Notes: generated from the sequence alone by a model not told the origin. A DNA stretch of 64,000 nt from SKVR01 sp046291875 (GCA_046291875.1 JBKBSF010000001.1:186001-250000), one strand, 5' to 3'. Shown: positions 1 to 9,104, numbered from the stretch's first letter. Translations and numbers: made by a program.

Positions 1-696
1 ATAGCGATTCGAAAGCCTTACCCACTCCATAAGCACCTCAAGTTGTTTGGGAGCCCTCCGCTCGGCTTCATCGAAGGCTTCTTTAAGCCTGGGTTCACTC
101 TCCCATTCAGGATGCAGTCGTACATATTTCTCCATCTTCTGCCGGTAGGGGTTTTCCAGCTCCTCTTTAAGCAGCACTACCTCTTTGGACATCAGGTTGT
201 TGATGAGCGGAAATACCTTTTGCAGACCCGTAATCTTGCTTACTTCCCCCAGCGAAAGGGTTTTCTGTATCTCCAATGCTTCGGCAATGAGGTATTCTCT
301 TTCGTTGAGGATATCCGTATTGCCATCGAAGTCGGGGTTGAGGCAAATGCGTGTTTCGCTGGCCAGCTTCATGGCCGGTGGCAAGGCAGTATGCATTACT
401 TCACCGGGAGTACACATGTAATAATCGGCAATCCATTCCCAGAAAATAAACTGGCTCTCTGATACCACGGGAGCCTCATCCAGAACCGACAGGATATAGC
501 GTGCCTGGAATTCAGCGGGAGCTGTATGGTGAATCTTTCGTACCAGCCCGGCATAGATTTTCCGTGAGCCAAAAGGAACCACCACCCTTATGCCTGGTTG
601 CATGGCATGGTTCATATCGGCAGGCACCCTGTAGGTAAAATAGCCCGGCAGGGGAAGTGGCAGAAGTATATCGGCAAATAGGGTTTCTTTCTCCAT
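1..696 (-). CDS. priA: Primosomal protein N' (PriA), N-terminal part
   Basis: PriA is the 3'-to-5' helicase that reloads the replisome at stalled forks. The 232 residues present run off the left edge, so only the 3'-DNA-binding domain and the start of the winged-helix region are seen; the helicase motifs lie outside. The N-terminus reads as a PriA DNA-binding domain: ADILLPLPLPGYFTYRVP, then a Gly-Arg-Val-Val-Val-Pro-Phe-Gly stretch, then the family pattern WIADYYMCTPGEVM near residues 85-100. An in-frame ATG at 744 abuts the T-run of the pfkA terminator, so I prefer the ATG at 696. It lies downstream of pfkA on the same strand, beyond that terminator. The family call is secure; the exact start is less so. 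Confidence 0.9.
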   Translation of the reverse strand, partial: MEKETLFADILLPLPLPGYFTYRVPADMNHAMQPGIRVVVPFGSRKIYAGLVRKIHHTAPAEFQARYILSVLDEAPVVSESQFIFWEWIADYYMCTPGEVMHTALPPAMKLASETRICLNPDFDGNTDILNEREYLIAEALEIQKTLSLGEVSKITGLQKVFPLINNLMSKEVVLLKEELENPYRQKMEKYVRLHPEWESEPRLKEAFDEAERRAPKQLEVLMEWVRLSNRY

Positions 697-744
697 GGGA
701 GGATTCGCTTGTTCCTGCAGGTAAAAGTAGAACAAATCGGGCAT

Positions 745-778
745 AAAAAAAACTGCATGCCTTTTGGAATGCAGTTTT
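745..778 (-). terminator. Intrinsic terminator after pfkA
   Basis: A perfect 10-bp stem (749-758 with 769-778, arms AAAACTGCAT and ATGCAGTTTT) has a 10-nt loop. Read on the minus strand it ends in a run of eight T, 27 nt past the pfkA stop codon. Confidence 0.8.
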
Positions 779-804
779 AGCAAATGATTTGGAACAGTAT
801 TTTT

Positions 805-1902
805 TTAATCGCCCATACAGATGCCCACACCTCTGGCAGTTTTTACCAGGTCGGAAGAGGGGTCTACAAAGTTGTAATGGGCAATGGCCTCTTTGAAAGG
901 AACCGATACAATGTTGGGGTGGCGGTAGGCTACCATCTCTCCAAACTTTCCTTCCAGCACCATTTCGAAGGCTCTTACACCAAATTGAGTTGCCAGTACA
1001 CGGTCGTAGGCAATGGGTGTACCTCCACGCTGCAGGTGACCCAGCACCGTTTCGCGCATATCTGCCTGCAAACCGCCATCTTTGAGCTCTTTCATAAGCT
1101 TGGTGGCTACACCACCCAGTCTTACGTTTTTGTAGCCGGTTTCTGTACTTTCTTCATAGTACATATCGCCATCTTTGGGCTTGGCACCTTCGGCCACCAC
1201 GATAATGGCAAAACCACGACCCTTGTTGAAGCGTTGGTAGATCCTTTCTACTACCTTGGGAATATCGTAGGGAATTTCGGGGATCAGGCATACATGAGCA
1301 CCCCCCGCAACGGCAGAGTGCAGTGCAATCCATCCTGCATAGCGGCCCATCACCTCAAGGATCAGCACGCGGTTGTGGCTGTCGGCAGTGGTAACGAGTT
1401 TGTCTACGGCAGTGGTGGCTTCCTGCACGGCGGTTTGAAAACCGAAGGTAAAGTCGGTGGCAGAAAGGTCGTTGTCGATGGTTTTAGGAACCCCTATGAC
1501 GTTCAACCCTTTTTCGAAAAGCTGCTGGGAGATGGACTGAGAACCATCGCCCCCGATATTGATTACAGCATCAACCCCCAGGTATTGCAGGCGACGCAAC
1601 ATTTCGTCGGAGCGATCGGCACTGCCCCATGATCCGTCCTGGTTTTTGATGGGCCATGCGAAGGGGCCGCCTTTATTGGTGGTGCCAATGATCGTGCCTC
1701 CTCTGATGTGGATTCCTCCTACTTTTTTCTCATCGAGTACAACGATCTCCTGGGGCTCGTTCAGAACTCCATCGAAGGCATTGATACTGCCTATCACTTC
1801 CCAGTTTTTCTCCTGTGATGCTCTCAGGGTTATGGCCCTGATTACTGCATTTAGTCCGGGGCAATCGCCGCCGCCGGTGGCAACTAAAACTCTTTTCTTC
1901 AT
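805..1902 (-). CDS. pfkA: 6-phosphofructokinase, mixed-type active site
   Basis: This enzyme phosphorylates fructose 6-phosphate in glycolysis, in the cytoplasm. The 365-aa protein has the PFK landmarks in order: GGDCPGLNA at residues 11-19, GGDGS at 117-121, PKTIDND at 139-145 with the catalytic base Asp143, and MGR at 185-187. The E. coli Gly104 equivalent is Gly (Gly120), typical of ATP use, while the Gly124 equivalent is Lys (Lys140), typical of pyrophosphate-dependent enzymes. This Gly/Lys pair is known in actinobacterial ATP-PFKs of the mixed-substrate group, so ATP is the likelier donor, but PPi cannot be excluded. The gene stands alone between a terminator and a long upstream gap. Confidence 0.93.
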   Translation of the reverse strand: MKKRVLVATGGGDCPGLNAVIRAITLRASQEKNWEVIGSINAFDGVLNEPQEIVVLDEKKVGGIHIRGGTIIGTTNKGGPFAWPIKNQDGSWGSADRSDEMLRRLQYLGVDAVINIGGDGSQSISQQLFEKGLNVIGVPKTIDNDLSATDFTFGFQTAVQEATTAVDKLVTTADSHNRVLILEVMGRYAGWIALHSAVAGGAHVCLIPEIPYDIPKVVERIYQRFNKGRGFAIIVVAEGAKPKDGDMYYEESTETGYKNVRLGGVATKLMKELKDGGLQADMRETVLGHLQRGGTPIAYDRVLATQFGVRAFEMVLEGKFGEMVAYRHPNIVSVPFKEAIAHYNFVDPSSDLVKTARGVGICMGD

Positions 1903-2459
1903 CGTTCTTTACATTTTTTCTCAACAAAAAAGCAAAATTCAGCCAGTTTTGATCCTGGGTGAGATTTTGCCGGTCCTGTGTTTTATAGTATGTGTATTTG
2001 AAAAATCCCAAAGGGATATATTCAGCAAATCATCAGGTAAAATTCGGATTGTAATCGTTGAGGGAGGTATGCCAGATTTTGCGGGTGTTGCCGGGGTGAA
2101 GTCCCTTGTTGTAGGGTGAATTCCTGGCAAAATTTCCTGTACAAAAACTGAGATGAAAAAGGAAAAAGGAAAAATTTGCCGTGAAGGCAGAAAATGCGAA
2201 AGGAAAACCAACACAATTATGGAACGTTTTCATTTGCGAACAGTCAATGCATGTTATTTTCTGTACGGCAAATCTCCTTTTTTTCCTAAATCAGCTTGTT
2301 TCACAACAAGCATATCACCCTTAAATCCAGGAACACAACTTAGCTGTCAATAAGCGATGTCCCCAACGGATAAAAACACAACGTTTTTACCCAATTTATC
2401 AAAACACATGCAAAGGTAAAAAAATAATTGGTTTGCACTGCAGAAAAAGTATGTTAATT
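1903..2459. other. Intergenic region with a palindromic element
   Basis: No convincing gene is seen in these 557 bases; the short open frames on both strands look random. The region holds the long inverted repeat at 2161-2285. It also holds an isolated minus-strand -7 box (TACCTTTG, 2411-2418) about 500 nt upstream of pfkA, with no clear -33 partner. Confidence 0.6.
2161..2285. repeat. 125-nt imperfect inverted repeat
   Basis: The two ends are near-reverse complements. The left arm (2161-2195) carries ATTTGCCGT then CAGAAAAT; the right arm (2250-2285) carries ATTTTCTG then ACGGCAAAT and a C-C-T7 tail. A second inner pairing joins GCGAAAGGAAAAC (from 2196) to GTTTTCATTTGCG (to 2238). The element could fold into one long hairpin as RNA or DNA. 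It may be a MITE-like element or a structured small RNA; T-rich ends on both strands would let it act as a terminator. No terminal duplication was recognised. Confidence 0.55.
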
Positions 2460-3650
2460 TTAGGTTAAGCCGGGTTTAAGCCTTGGTCGTTGTGGCTTTG
2501 ACTCCTTTTTGGATCCGCTGTAGATTTTGTATCCCAGAAAGGTGCAATCGAGCTGCCCATTGAAAACCTGGTGTTTTTCAGAAGGTTTTAATCCGATCTT
2601 ATGGGTGAGGGTTTTGTCGGGGCTTATGATCCAGGCATCGAAACCAGGGTAGTTGTGTTTGAAAGAGGTTCCGATTTTCTGATAAAACTCATGGATGTTT
2701 TCGTTTTCAAGTCGCACACCATAAGGGGGGTTAAGCACTAGCACACCCTGCGGATGGGAGGCTCTGGAGAGAAGAAAATCTCTCTTCTCAAGCCTGATTC
2801 GTCCCAGCAGACCTGCTTCCATAATGTTCTGGCGGGCTACAGCCATACTTTTGTTATTGATGTCGGAGGCCAGGATATCGGGGAAGGTGCTGGGCTGAGG
2901 GATTTGATTGGCCTGCAGGCGCAATTCTTCCCACAAGGGCTCATTGAAATCGGTCCAGTTGAGGAAGGAGAAATCTTTCCGAAAGGCTGCCGGAGCCATG
3001 TCCAATGCCATCATGGCTGCTTCAATACTGAAGGTGGCACTGCCGCACATGGGGTCGTAAAAGGGTTTTTGTTTGTCCCACCCGGTGAGCATGATCAGGC
3101 CGGCGGCCAGTACCTCGTTGAGAGGAGCCGGGCCTGTTTGTTTGCGATACCCCCTTTTGAACAAGGGCATGCCGCTACTGTCGAGCGAAACAGAACAATG
3201 TTGTTTGAAAATGTAAACGTTGAATTTGATGTCAGGGTTGGATACATCCACACTGGGGCGGGCATTGGCAGTATCGCGGAAGAAATCGACAATGGCATCT
3301 TTGGTGCGCTGTGCAAGGAAGTGGGTATTGTTGAAAACCGATTCGATGGCCACAGTAGAGATGGCAAAGCTGCGCGAAGGGTGGAAGATCTGATCCCATG
3401 CAAAAGATCGCAGAATATCGTAATATTCCTCCTGACTGTTGAAATCAAACTCAAAAACCGGCTTAAGGATACTCAGGGCACTGCGGCTCCATAGATTGGT
3501 CTTGTAAAGCAAACGCTGGTCGCCTTCGAAGGAGACCGCCCTTTTAACAGGCTGCACCTTTTGAGCTCCCAGTTGGGTGAGTTCGGCAGCCAGAACATTT
3601 TCCAAACCGGTAAAGGTTTTGGCTACCATTTTAAAAGTTTCTGTTTTCAA
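2460..3650 (-). CDS. THUMP-domain 23S rRNA methyltransferase (RlmL/YpsC family)
   Basis: This is a predicted SAM-dependent N2-guanine methyltransferase acting on 23S rRNA. The 396-aa protein has an N-terminal ferredoxin-like and THUMP region (about residues 50-165), then a Rossmann methyltransferase domain. That domain has the SAM-binding motif DPMCGSATF at 199-207 and the catalytic NPPYG at 307-311. It matches the single-domain YpsC/RlmL-N type and lacks the second methyltransferase domain of E. coli RlmKL. It starts 24 nt after hutI on the same strand, so the two are probably co-transcribed although functionally unrelated. The exact modified base is not provable from sequence. Confidence 0.88.
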   Translation of the reverse strand: MKTETFKMVAKTFTGLENVLAAELTQLGAQKVQPVKRAVSFEGDQRLLYKTNLWSRSALSILKPVFEFDFNSQEEYYDILRSFAWDQIFHPSRSFAISTVAIESVFNNTHFLAQRTKDAIVDFFRDTANARPSVDVSNPDIKFNVYIFKQHCSVSLDSSGMPLFKRGYRKQTGPAPLNEVLAAGLIMLTGWDKQKPFYDPMCGSATFSIEAAMMALDMAPAAFRKDFSFLNWTDFNEPLWEELRLQANQIPQPSTFPDILASDINNKSMAVARQNIMEAGLLGRIRLEKRDFLLSRASHPQGVLVLNPPYGVRLENENIHEFYQKIGTSFKHNYPGFDAWIISPDKTLTHKIGLKPSEKHQVFNGQLDCTFLGYKIYSGSKKESKPQRPRLKPGLT

Positions 3651-3674
3651 AAGAAGTGGGGTATTGTAGGGTTA

Positions 3675-4934
3675 TTATTGAATTACACCATTGATGATAA
3701 CCGTTTCAACTTTGTTGCTTCCATATGCATAGGGCATAAAGGCATAGGTAGGTATTCTTTTGGTGATGAACACGTTGGCTTTTTTGCCCAGGGAGATGGT
3801 GCCCAATTCGTGCTGCAGATCCATGGCATAGGCGCCATTGAGGGTGGCCGCGTTGATCACCTCCTCTGGCAGCATCTTCATTTTGATGCAGGCAATGGAG
3901 AGGATAAGCTGCATGTTTCCCGATGGAGACGATCCGGGGTTGTAGTCACTGGCAAGGGCCAGGGGAAGTCCGGCGTCGATCATCTTACGGGCGGGCGGAT
4001 ATTCCATTTCCAGAAAGAACGCTGCCCCGGGCAATAGGGTGGGCATGGTGTCGGAAGCCAGCAAGGCATCAATTTCTTCTTCACCGGTAAACTCCAGATG
4101 GTCTACCGAGAGGGCATTGTATTTTACACCCACCTGGATGCCTCCGCTGAAGTCGAGCTCGTTGGCATGTATCTTGGGGCGCAAGCCATGCTTCATGCCT
4201 GCCATCAGGATTCGGTCGGTCTCTTCAGGGGTGAAGAAGCCTCTGTCGCAAAACACATCAATATAGTCTGCCAGGTCCTCGCCAGCCACCTCGGGTATCA
4301 TTTCGTTGATGATCAGATCCACGTATTCTCCCTGTCGGCCCTTGTATTCTGCCGGAACGGCATGTGCGCCCAGGAATGTTGATTTAATGGTAATGGGGCT
4401 GAGCTCCTTGAGTTTTCGAATTACCCGCAGCATTTTCATTTCGCTTTCGGTGGTAAGGCCATATCCGCTTTTGATCTCAACAGCGCCGGTGCCCAGCATC
4501 TTGATCTCCTGGAGCCTTTCCATTGCCTGCTCAACAAGCTGTAGTTCACTGGCTTGTTGCAAACGCCTGGCCGAATTCAGGATGCCTCCCCCTCTTTTTG
4601 CGATCTCTTCATAGGAGAGTCCGCGAATTTTGTCGATGTATTCAATTTCGCGGCTGCCATCGTATACAATATGGGTATGCGAATCGCAGAAAGATGGGAA
4701 AACCATTTTTCCGGTGGCGTCGATTTCTTTTACATCTTTGGCCGTGGCTGCATTGTAGATTTCGCTTTGGGTAAAGCTGTCCATCTTACCAAAAGCCCTG
4801 ATGAGTCCGTTCTCAATAAAGAGAAATGCATTTTGCAAGGTTTGAAGGTCCGACATATCCTTGCCACTTACCTTTTCGCGGGCATCGTATTCTACCTGCA
4901 CCAGTTCTTTGATGTTGCGAATGAGTATCTTCAT
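3675..4934 (-). CDS. hutI: Imidazolonepropionase
   Basis: HutI hydrolyses 4-imidazolone-5-propanoate to N-formimino-L-glutamate, the third step of histidine degradation. The 419-aa length is typical. As an amidohydrolase it shows the metal-binding SHTH pair (His86, His88), the HutI-type stretch KRGGGIL, a later GAHAVP histidine, IHANELD, and the metal Asp in ALASDYNPGSSP. The other hut genes are not in the window; the gene lies upstream of the rRNA methyltransferase gene in a two-gene transcript. A -7 box (4987-4994) lies about 55 nt upstream of the ATG. Confidence 0.95.
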   Translation of the reverse strand: MKILIRNIKELVQVEYDAREKVSGKDMSDLQTLQNAFLFIENGLIRAFGKMDSFTQSEIYNAATAKDVKEIDATGKMVFPSFCDSHTHIVYDGSREIEYIDKIRGLSYEEIAKRGGGILNSARRLQQASELQLVEQAMERLQEIKMLGTGAVEIKSGYGLTTESEMKMLRVIRKLKELSPITIKSTFLGAHAVPAEYKGRQGEYVDLIINEMIPEVAGEDLADYIDVFCDRGFFTPEETDRILMAGMKHGLRPKIHANELDFSGGIQVGVKYNALSVDHLEFTGEEEIDALLASDTMPTLLPGAAFFLEMEYPPARKMIDAGLPLALASDYNPGSSPSGNMQLILSIACIKMKMLPEEVINAATLNGAYAMDLQHELGTISLGKKANVFITKRIPTYAFMPYAYGSNKVETVIINGVIQ

Positions 4935-4986
4935 TGTATCAGATCTTTATAGGATTTAAGGGTTATGGTGTTTCTCTGTTGGTCAA

Positions 4987-4994
4987 CAAAGGTA
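4987..4994 (-). promoter_or_regulatory. Candidate -7 box for hutI
   Basis: TACCTTTG on the minus strand matches the Bacteroidota -7 consensus TAnnTTTG. No good -33 TTTG is seen at 19-21 nt. It would give a 5' leader of roughly 45 nt. Confidence 0.4.
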
Positions 4995-5035
4995 GTAAAG
5001 ATTTGTTTGGCAGCAGGGCCTGGGAGCAAAGCAAT

Positions 5036-5063
5036 AAAAAAGCCTCCCGGTTGGGGGAGGCTT
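5036..5063 (-). terminator. Intrinsic terminator after the S9 peptidase gene
   Basis: The minus strand reads AAGCCTCCC, a short loop, GGGAGGCTT, then a T run. It lies 23 nt beyond the peptidase stop codon. Confidence 0.85.
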
Positions 5064-5086
5064 CCGTGTGGGTTTACTGTTTTTAG

Positions 5087-7099
5087 TTAGTTGAATGTAA
5101 CGGTGTTGATGTCCACAGTGATTTCCTGCAAGCGTTTTGCCACCTCTTCTGTCATAGATTCTTGGTAGCGTCCGCCGATGTGTGTTGCCAGGAATTTTTC
5201 CATGGCCGCCACAAAGGCCATGTTGTTTACGGGGCGTGCAAAGCCGTGTCCTTCATCGGGGGCATTGAGGTATTCAACGGGGAAGCCACGGTCGCGCAGG
5301 GCAATGACAATCTGATCGGATTCTGCTTTTATGACCCTGGGGTCGTTCTGTCCCTGCACTACAAGCAGCGGAGCGACAATTTTATCGGCAGAATTTAAAG
5401 GCGATTGCCTTTCGAGCTGTGCTCTGCCCTCGGGTGTTGCGGGGTCGCCCATCCTAACGTAAAACGTTTTTAGGAATGCTTCCCAGTAAGGGGGAACAGA
5501 ATTGATGAGTGTAATCAGGTTGGACGGGCCAACAAATGAAACGCCTGCAGCATACACATCAGGTGTAAAGGCCAGTCCTGCCAGTGTGGCATAGCCCCCA
5601 TAAGATCCACCAAAAATGGCAACTCGTTCAGGATCAGCAATTCCCTGGTCGATGAGGTGTTTCACACCCCAGGTGATGTCGTCTTGCATAAGGTCGCCCC
5701 ATTGCTTGTTGCCTGCATTGAGGAATGCTTTTCCAAAACCGGTAGAGCCGCGGAAATTTGGCAAAAGCACGGCATATCCTCTGTTGGCCAGAAACTGGGC
5801 ATAGGCATTATATCCCCAGTAGTCGCGGGCCCATGGGCCACCATGGGGTACTACTACCAGAGGAAGGTCCTGGTTGCCAAAGCCTTTGGGCAAAACCAGG
5901 TAGGCTTGTATCTCCAATCCGTCGGACGATGGATAAGTGATACTGGTCATGGGTGCCAGATGTTCTGTGGGTAGATTGGGGCGTGGGCTGTACTGGTAGG
6001 TGAGTGCTCCGGTCTGGGTGTTGAAGAGGTACACACTTCCCGGATCGGTGTCAGACCAGGCGCTAACCAGCCACAGATTTTCGTCGGTGGTTGCGTTGAA
6101 GAAGCTGATTTCCACATTTCCCAGTTTGCTTTTTACCGTATTGAAGTGGTTTTCGAAGGCAGCGTTTTTAAAATATCGACGTGTAAAGGCATCGGTATAG
6201 GAGGTGAAAAGCACCTCGAGGGTTTTATCGGAAATGGCCAGGCCTCCGAAGTCGGCGCGGTTTTCCGGGTCTTTTTCCACAAACTCCATGGTTCCGGTTT
6301 CAATATCCATGAGGTACAGTTGCAGCAGGTTTACATCGTTGCCCACGTTGGAAACCATATAGAAATGCCGGTTGTCGGGTTTGAAAACTGAGGGATACGC
6401 TGTTTCCAGTACTGTCCAGGAGTAGAGCAGGGTCTCGCCCTGCGGGTCGATACGATAAAGCTCGTTGGTGCCGTCCTGTCGCGAGCGACTGGCCATACGC
6501 AGATGGTCGGCGTGGTCGAAGATCCAGGAGGTATACCGGTTGGTGTTTTCGCGGATCTTGATGAGTTCGCCGGTGGATATTTTCATGCTGTACAGATCGT
6601 GCCAGGCACGGTCGCGGTTGTTCAGACCCACAAACATGAGGTCGTGGTCGTTGCGCGAGATATGGAAAATCTGAGCCCTTACCCCTTCCATTTGGGTAAT
6701 GTTTCGTGCCTCGGGCACCACCCCTTCGGCTGCCTGGGTGGGGTCGACGGCCAGGATGTTGAAGTTTTCATCGCCGCCCTTGTCCATCACATATAGCAGG
6801 TACCTGCCATCGCGCGACCAGAAATAGGAAGAAACCGGGCGTGCGGTTTCTTTTGTAACCGGCAGGGCATCTTCAAAGGGAGCTTCCAGGGGTTTGATCC
6901 AAATGTTGCGGGTGCCGTTGTAGGGACGCAAAAAGGAAATCCAGGCACCGTCGGGTGAGAGCCGGCCTCCTGAAATTTCGGGGTCATCAAAAAACACCTC
7001 GCGATCTATGAGCGGGGGCACTTCTTCTTTCTTGTGCATATCACACGCGTTTAAAGCAATTGTGGCCAGCAGGGCCAATACAAAAATATTTGTTTTCAT
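5087..7099 (-). CDS. S9 family prolyl-oligopeptidase-type lipoprotein
   Basis: This is a predicted envelope-anchored serine peptidase of the prolyl oligopeptidase or acylaminoacyl-peptidase group. From the ATG at 7099 it is 670 aa, starting MKTNIFVLALLATIALNAC, a lipoprotein signal with its lipobox cysteine. An upstream in-frame ATG at 7135 would spoil that signal. Residues of about 40-400 form a WD40-like beta-propeller. The C-terminal alpha/beta hydrolase has the nucleophile motif GGSYGGYA, the Asp region VQGQNDPRV and the catalytic His in DEGHGF. Such enzymes trim short peptides; the exact specificity is unknown. It stands alone between two terminators. Confidence 0.9.
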   Translation of the reverse strand: MKTNIFVLALLATIALNACDMHKKEEVPPLIDREVFFDDPEISGGRLSPDGAWISFLRPYNGTRNIWIKPLEAPFEDALPVTKETARPVSSYFWSRDGRYLLYVMDKGGDENFNILAVDPTQAAEGVVPEARNITQMEGVRAQIFHISRNDHDLMFVGLNNRDRAWHDLYSMKISTGELIKIRENTNRYTSWIFDHADHLRMASRSRQDGTNELYRIDPQGETLLYSWTVLETAYPSVFKPDNRHFYMVSNVGNDVNLLQLYLMDIETGTMEFVEKDPENRADFGGLAISDKTLEVLFTSYTDAFTRRYFKNAAFENHFNTVKSKLGNVEISFFNATTDENLWLVSAWSDTDPGSVYLFNTQTGALTYQYSPRPNLPTEHLAPMTSITYPSSDGLEIQAYLVLPKGFGNQDLPLVVVPHGGPWARDYWGYNAYAQFLANRGYAVLLPNFRGSTGFGKAFLNAGNKQWGDLMQDDITWGVKHLIDQGIADPERVAIFGGSYGGYATLAGLAFTPDVYAAGVSFVGPSNLITLINSVPPYWEAFLKTFYVRMGDPATPEGRAQLERQSPLNSADKIVAPLLVVQGQNDPRVIKAESDQIVIALRDRGFPVEYLNAPDEGHGFARPVNNMAFVAAMEKFLATHIGGRYQESMTEEVAKRLQEITVDINTVTFN

Positions 7100-7221
7100 G
7101 TTTTGTGTATTTTGGGTTAAGGGTTTGAAAATCATAAAGGTATTAAAAATATTTCTTCCCTATCGTAATTTATTGAAAACAATTCGTTCGGAATGGTATG
7201 TAGGGGATTGTTTGCTGTTTC

Positions 7222-7269
7222 TCAAAAGCGAAAGCCACCATCGGCGGCTCTGTGGCGCTGATGGTGGCT
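7222..7269 (-). terminator. Intrinsic terminator after the KAS III gene
   Basis: Arms AGCCACCATC (7233-7242) and GATGGTGGCT (7260-7269) form a perfect 10-bp stem, followed on the minus strand by TTTCGCTTTT. Confidence 0.8.
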
Positions 7270-7291
7270 CTGGCAAATACTGCAGGGGTGT

Positions 7292-8368
7292 TTACTGCTT
7301 GTAGACCACTGCATTGATATGCATTCCGGCGCCTACTGAAGCAAAAATAATGATGTCGTCGGTTTGGATAGAATGAGGGGGGAGGTTGCCTTTCAAAACC
7401 ATATCATAAAGCGTAGGCACGGTGGCTACCGAGCTGTTGCCCAATTCGTAGATGTTCATGGGCATTACATCCATCACCTCCTGTCGCAGGCCATATTGTT
7501 TGTAGAACCGTTTGATGATGGCTTCATCCATCTTTTCATTGGCCTGGTGGATCAGAATCTTTTTCACCTGCTCCACAGGGATATCGGTTTTGTCGAGGGC
7601 GGCCTTAATGGCGGCAGGTACGTTGCTGATGGAGTATTCGTAGATTTTGCGTCCGTGCATTTTGATGTAGCGTATGCGCGGATCGCTCTCAGGGGCGTTT
7701 GATTTGCCCAGGTAAAGGTAATACGCCTCATCCATGGCATGGGTAACGGTGGCTGAGGAAAGGATTCCCCTTTTATGGTCTTCTTCGCGGGCTTCCACAA
7801 TGGCAGCCCCGGCGCCATCGGAGAAAATCATGGTGTCGCGGTCATAATTATCTACCACCCGCGAGAGGGTTTCGGAACCAATCACCAGGCAGCGTTTTGC
7901 CAACCCCGATTTGATATAGGCGTCGGCCTGTATTATGCCCTGCACCCATCCGGGGCAACCGAAAAGAATGTCGTAGGCTACGCAGGCCGGGTTTTTAATG
8001 CCCAGCAGATGTTTTACCCGGGCGGCAAGGCAGGGAAGAATGTCGGTCTGGATCGTATCTTTGATAACATCCCCGAAGTTGTGCGCCAGGATAATCTGAT
8101 CGATGGTTTCTGGATCGATACCTGCATTGTTGATGGCTTCGCGAGCTGCATGGGCAGCAATATCGGAGTTGGACAGGTCCTTTTCTATCCAGCGGCGTTC
8201 GGCAATGCCCGTTATGTCTTTAAACTTGCTTACTACTTCTTCTCCCGGGCGGTCGATGGCGGTGTGATCTTTCTCAAAAAAGGTGTGATTGACAAAATCG
8301 CTGTTTTTTACCACAACGGTGGGAATGTAACTACCTGTTCCGGTAATTACGGTGTTTAGATGCTTCAT
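7292..8368 (-). CDS. 3-oxoacyl-ACP synthase III family protein
   Basis: This FabH-like condensing enzyme uses an acyl-CoA or acyl-ACP primer. From the ATG at 8368 the protein is 358 aa and begins MKHLNTVITGTGSYIP, the usual KAS III start. The catalytic triad is visible: Cys138 (FGCPGWVQ), His274 (LIHQANEKM) and Asn311 (ELGNSSVAT). It is longer than E. coli FabH (317 aa), as in the 'FabH family' paralogues common in Bacteroidota. It may therefore prime something other than straight-chain fatty acids. No fab operon lies nearby. A -7 box at 8429-8436 supports this start over the ATG at 8431. Confidence 0.9.
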   Translation of the reverse strand: MKHLNTVITGTGSYIPTVVVKNSDFVNHTFFEKDHTAIDRPGEEVVSKFKDITGIAERRWIEKDLSNSDIAAHAAREAINNAGIDPETIDQIILAHNFGDVIKDTIQTDILPCLAARVKHLLGIKNPACVAYDILFGCPGWVQGIIQADAYIKSGLAKRCLVIGSETLSRVVDNYDRDTMIFSDGAGAAIVEAREEDHKRGILSSATVTHAMDEAYYLYLGKSNAPESDPRIRYIKMHGRKIYEYSISNVPAAIKAALDKTDIPVEQVKKILIHQANEKMDEAIIKRFYKQYGLRQEVMDVMPMNIYELGNSSVATVPTLYDMVLKGNLPPHSIQTDDIIIFASVGAGMHINAVVYKQ

Positions 8369-8428
8369 GTGATAATGATTTGGTTTCAGAGATCCTTTTT
8401 TCCAAAAAATGGTTTTGCTGTCAGCCTG

Positions 8429-8436
8429 CAAATGTA
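8429..8436 (-). promoter_or_regulatory. Candidate -7 box for the KAS III gene
   Basis: TACATTTG on the minus strand fits TAnnTTTG, placing the transcript start near 8422. This makes the 8368 ATG the first usable start. Confidence 0.45.
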
Positions 8437-8657
8437 GTAATTATTTCAACAACCGTTTAAATGCTTGTTTTAAAGTAAGGCCCTTGTATAATCATGCCAG
8501 CAACCCTCTCCCTTCGTATGTTGAAGGTTTGCTTTTAATTGTGGATTTTCCGCTATTGAGGCTAAGTATTTTGCAATAAAAACGATAATTTATTTTCTGC
8601 ATAGAAATACTTGCAAAGATTACGTGAAATACGGAAACCCACCAACTCCAATTCTGT

Positions 8658-8665
8658 TATATTTG
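8658..8665 (+). promoter_or_regulatory. Candidate -7 box for the STAS-like gene
   Basis: TATATTTG fits TAnnTTTG and lies about 45 nt before the ATG at 8710. The -33 box is not evident. Confidence 0.45.
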
Positions 8666-8709
8666 ATGCGATTAATCCAACATATGTTTAACTATTAACT
8701 CGCATCAAA

Positions 8710-9090
8710 ATGATTGAATCTAAAGCTTTTTTCGATAGTGCTACCGGAGCGGCTATTGGGCATTTTCAGGGTTTTCTGAGCACTGAAAAGTTTAAAACAA
8801 TTGCTGAAGAGCTGCACACATTGCGCAAAACATACAGTTCCAGCAAGCAACTCAACAATATTGAGAACATGAAAGTACTTACCCCCGAAGTACAGCAATG
8901 GCTTAATGAAGTTTGGTTTCCCAAAGCCAAGCAAACGGGTTTGAAATACTTTGCCTTTGTCGTTCCCAAGGATGTGTTTGGTAAAGTGAGTATGGAAAAC
9001 GCCAACAAAACAGCGAAAGATACCTTTGGTATTGAGATCAATTATTTTCAGACAGAAGCTGACGCGAAAGCCTGGTTAAAGTCAAAGTAA
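8710..9090 (+). CDS. Small STAS/SpoIIAA-like protein (putative)
   Basis: The 126-aa soluble protein has no signal peptide, membrane segment or cysteine. The order of short strands and helices resembles the STAS/SpoIIAA-like fold found in many small Bacteroidota proteins: an N-terminal strand pair (FFDSATGAAIGHFQGFLS), a helix, a mid-domain strand (LKYFAFVVPKDVFG) and a C-terminal helix (TEADAKAWLKS). Such proteins are often signalling partners or lipid-binding modules, but no partner gene lies next to it. It is a single-gene unit with a -7 box upstream and a terminator downstream. The fold is my guess; the function is unknown. Confidence 0.6.
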   Translation: MIESKAFFDSATGAAIGHFQGFLSTEKFKTIAEELHTLRKTYSSSKQLNNIENMKVLTPEVQQWLNEVWFPKAKQTGLKYFAFVVPKDVFGKVSMENANKTAKDTFGIEINYFQTEADAKAWLKSK

Positions 9091-9104
9091 TACATCGGCC
9101 CCAG

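Noticed and set aside
1..2353. Long plus-strand frames opposite priA and pfkA
   Set aside because: They lie antisense to, or overlap the start of, well-supported genes and resemble no known protein family.
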